A stretch of DNA of 8,158 nt, from positions 1-8,158 of the forward strand of contig JACQEC010000300.1 in the NCBI GenBank assembly GCA_016200765.1. The letters are read 5' to 3'. This document shows, one piece after another, positions 7,308 to 8,158 of the stretch (positions are counted from its first letter, which is position 1; each line of letters opens with the position of its first letter). The DNA comes from Chloroflexota bacterium (GTDB taxonomy: Bacteria > Chloroflexota > Anaerolineae > JACRMK01). The position numbers were made by a program, and so were the translations under genes. The notes beneath the pieces were generated by a model. It had not been told where the DNA came from, searched no databases, and saw nothing but the letters and a program-made list of their open reading frames with translations.

Positions 7308-7538
7308 ATGGCCGCCACAAATGAGATGGGCACGGTGAAGTGGTTCAGCCCTGCCAAGGGGTATGGCTTCATCTCTCCAGATCCGACTCCCGACGGCGCG
7401 ACACGCAAAGACGTGTTCGTGCACTTCACGGGCATCATCGGCGAAGGCTACCGCAATCTGGAAGAGAACCAGCGTGTCCAGTTCATGATCGAAGAGAGTC
7501 CCAAAGGCCCCCAAGCCGTGCAAGTACAGCGCGTCTAG
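7308..7538 (+). CDS. Cold-shock domain protein (CspA family)
   Basis: This is a single cold-shock domain protein of 76 aa, a small five-stranded beta-barrel that binds single-stranded RNA and DNA and is thought to act as an RNA chaperone in the cytoplasm. The entry motif GTVKWFSPAKGYGFISPD is at residues 8-25 and contains RNP1 (KGYGFI). RNP2 is DVFVHFTGI at 35-43. The C-terminus QAVQVQRV is typical. Between the two motifs the segment PTPDGATRK is a few residues longer than in E. coli CspA. The gene has its own strong promoter, a leader of about 196 nt, a strong ribosome binding site and a terminator, so it is probably monocistronic and highly expressed. It is divergent from the nuo operon and shares its promoter region. 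Whether it responds to cold cannot be told from sequence. Confidence 0.95.
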   Translation: MAATNEMGTVKWFSPAKGYGFISPDPTPDGATRKDVFVHFTGIIGEGYRNLEENQRVQFMIEESPKGPQAVQVQRV

Positions 7539-7564
7539 GCATGTATCACCGGACTTATTCGCTC

Positions 7565-7597
7565 AAGCCCCGACCCTCGTTCGGGGCTTCTTCTTTC
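7565..7597 (+). terminator. Terminator after the cold-shock gene
   Basis: AAGCCCCGA (7565-7573) pairs with TCGGGGCTT (7581-7589) around a 7-nt loop, followed by the pyrimidine-rich CTTCTTTC. It starts 26 bp after the stop codon. Its core CCCCGA and TCGGGG arms resemble the palindromes found inside nuoJ and gene X. Confidence 0.8.
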
Positions 7598-7627
7598 ACA
7601 TTCAGCAGTCGCGGACCCATCGGCCGC

Positions 7628-7633
7628 AAGGAG
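7628..7633 (+). promoter_or_regulatory. Ribosome binding site deciding the rsfS start
   Basis: AAGGAG lies 7 nt before TTG at 7641. It supports the TTG as the true start, since no ATG or GTG lies at a comparable position near the start of the conserved domain. Confidence 0.75.
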
Positions 7634-7640
7634 CATCGGA

Positions 7641-8036
7641 TTGATAAGGCGCCCCAGAGCCACACGCAAGACGACCAAAACGGTTGAACCGCAGGGAACG
7701 CTTGATTTGGCGCACCTCGCCGTTACCGCCGTGGAGAGCAAAAAAGGCTCCGCGATCATCTTGCTCGACGTTCATACCATCTCGTCCTTTACCGATTATT
7801 TTCTGATTTGCAACGGCGACAGCGAGCGGCAAATCAAAGCGATTGCAGGCGGCGTCCAGGAGGCTTTGGACAAGCAGGGCATGAAGCAGCTGGGGCATGA
7901 GGGCTCGGCAGAATCCGGCTGGGTTCTGCTTGACTATGGCGACCTGTTGATCCATATCTTCGAGCCGGACAAGCGCAACTATTACCAGCTCGAGGACCTC
8001 TGGAAGGATGCCCAGACGGTGGTCAAGGTGCAGTAA
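7641..8036 (+). CDS. rsfS: Ribosomal silencing factor RsfS (DUF143/Iojap family)
   Basis: RsfS binds ribosomal protein uL14 on the 50S subunit and blocks joining with the 30S, lowering translation during starvation. The protein is 131 aa, slightly longer than the usual 105-120. The extra length is a basic N-terminal tail (residues 1-18, many Arg and Lys). The conserved domain runs from about 21 to 128. The signatures are ISSFTDYFLICNGDSERQIKAI at about 47-68 and GDLLIHIFEPDKRNYYQLEDLW at about 100-121. Both are cut short here only to name the landmarks. The start is TTG with a well-placed AAGGAG. It lies 102 bp after the cold-shock gene, beyond a terminator, and I see no clear promoter of its own. 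Its common neighbour nadD is not in the window. Confidence 0.95.
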   Translation: MIRRPRATRKTTKTVEPQGTLDLAHLAVTAVESKKGSAIILLDVHTISSFTDYFLICNGDSERQIKAIAGGVQEALDKQGMKQLGHEGSAESGWVLLDYGDLLIHIFEPDKRNYYQLEDLWKDAQTVVKVQ

Positions 8037-8126
8037 CCGTAAAGAAACATCCCCTTGGGTCATCCTCGCGGACTGCTCAAGCCGATCTCCGTGTCGTGAC
8101 GAAGCGATCCCTTGTCGCGGCAGTGC

Positions 8127-8155
8127 TTGACAAGTGCCCCTCCAACGCCTACTAT
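8127..8155 (+). promoter_or_regulatory. Promoter-like sequence at the right edge
   Basis: The -35 is TTGACA (8127-8132), the spacer is 17 bp, and the -10-like hexamer is TACTAT (8150-8155). It has the same -35 and spacing as the cold-shock promoter. The start site and gene would lie beyond the window. Positions 8037-8126 show no gene or clear terminator. Confidence 0.55.
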
Positions 8156-8158
8156 TGA

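Overview
The window is a GC-rich bacterial chromosome segment. It is dominated by a minus-strand operon for the membrane and quinone part of respiratory complex I (NADH:quinone oxidoreductase, Nuo). The split complex I gene set, the CCCCGA palindromes, the AT-rich intergenic repeats and a YD/Rhs-type remnant together suggest Chloroflexota, perhaps Anaerolineae-like. That assignment is inference from general style, not from a marker gene.

Layout, left to right. Positions 1-320 hold a decayed Rhs/YD-repeat fragment and the hairpin terminator of the nuo operon. Positions 321-7010 hold the operon, read leftward in the order nuoA, nuoC, nuoD, nuoH, an unrecognised six-helix membrane protein (called X here), nuoJ, nuoK, nuoL. 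Most junctions overlap or abut. The two real gaps, nuoC/nuoD and nuoH/X, both carry the same kind of AT-rich inverted repeat. Positions 7043-7105 hold two divergent promoters whose -35 boxes face each other 5 bp apart inside one palindrome. To the right, on the plus strand, lie a long structured leader, a cold-shock protein gene, its terminator, and rsfS (ribosomal silencing factor). A promoter-like sequence at the right edge points to a gene outside the window.

NuoA, H, J, K and L are membrane-arm subunits; NuoC and NuoD are the cofactor-free subunits of the connecting arm. Every iron-sulfur or flavin subunit (B, E, F, G, I) is absent, as are the antiporter-like subunits M and N. nuoB has no room between nuoA and nuoC, which overlap by 4 bp, and the usual nuoI slot between nuoH and nuoJ is occupied by protein X. 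A working complex would need the missing subunits from elsewhere in the genome.

The points most worth following up are protein X, the clean partition of cofactor-free subunits, the promoter pair shared by complex I and a cold-shock gene, the cold-shock leader with competing hairpins, and a small palindromic repeat inserted in frame in two membrane-protein genes.
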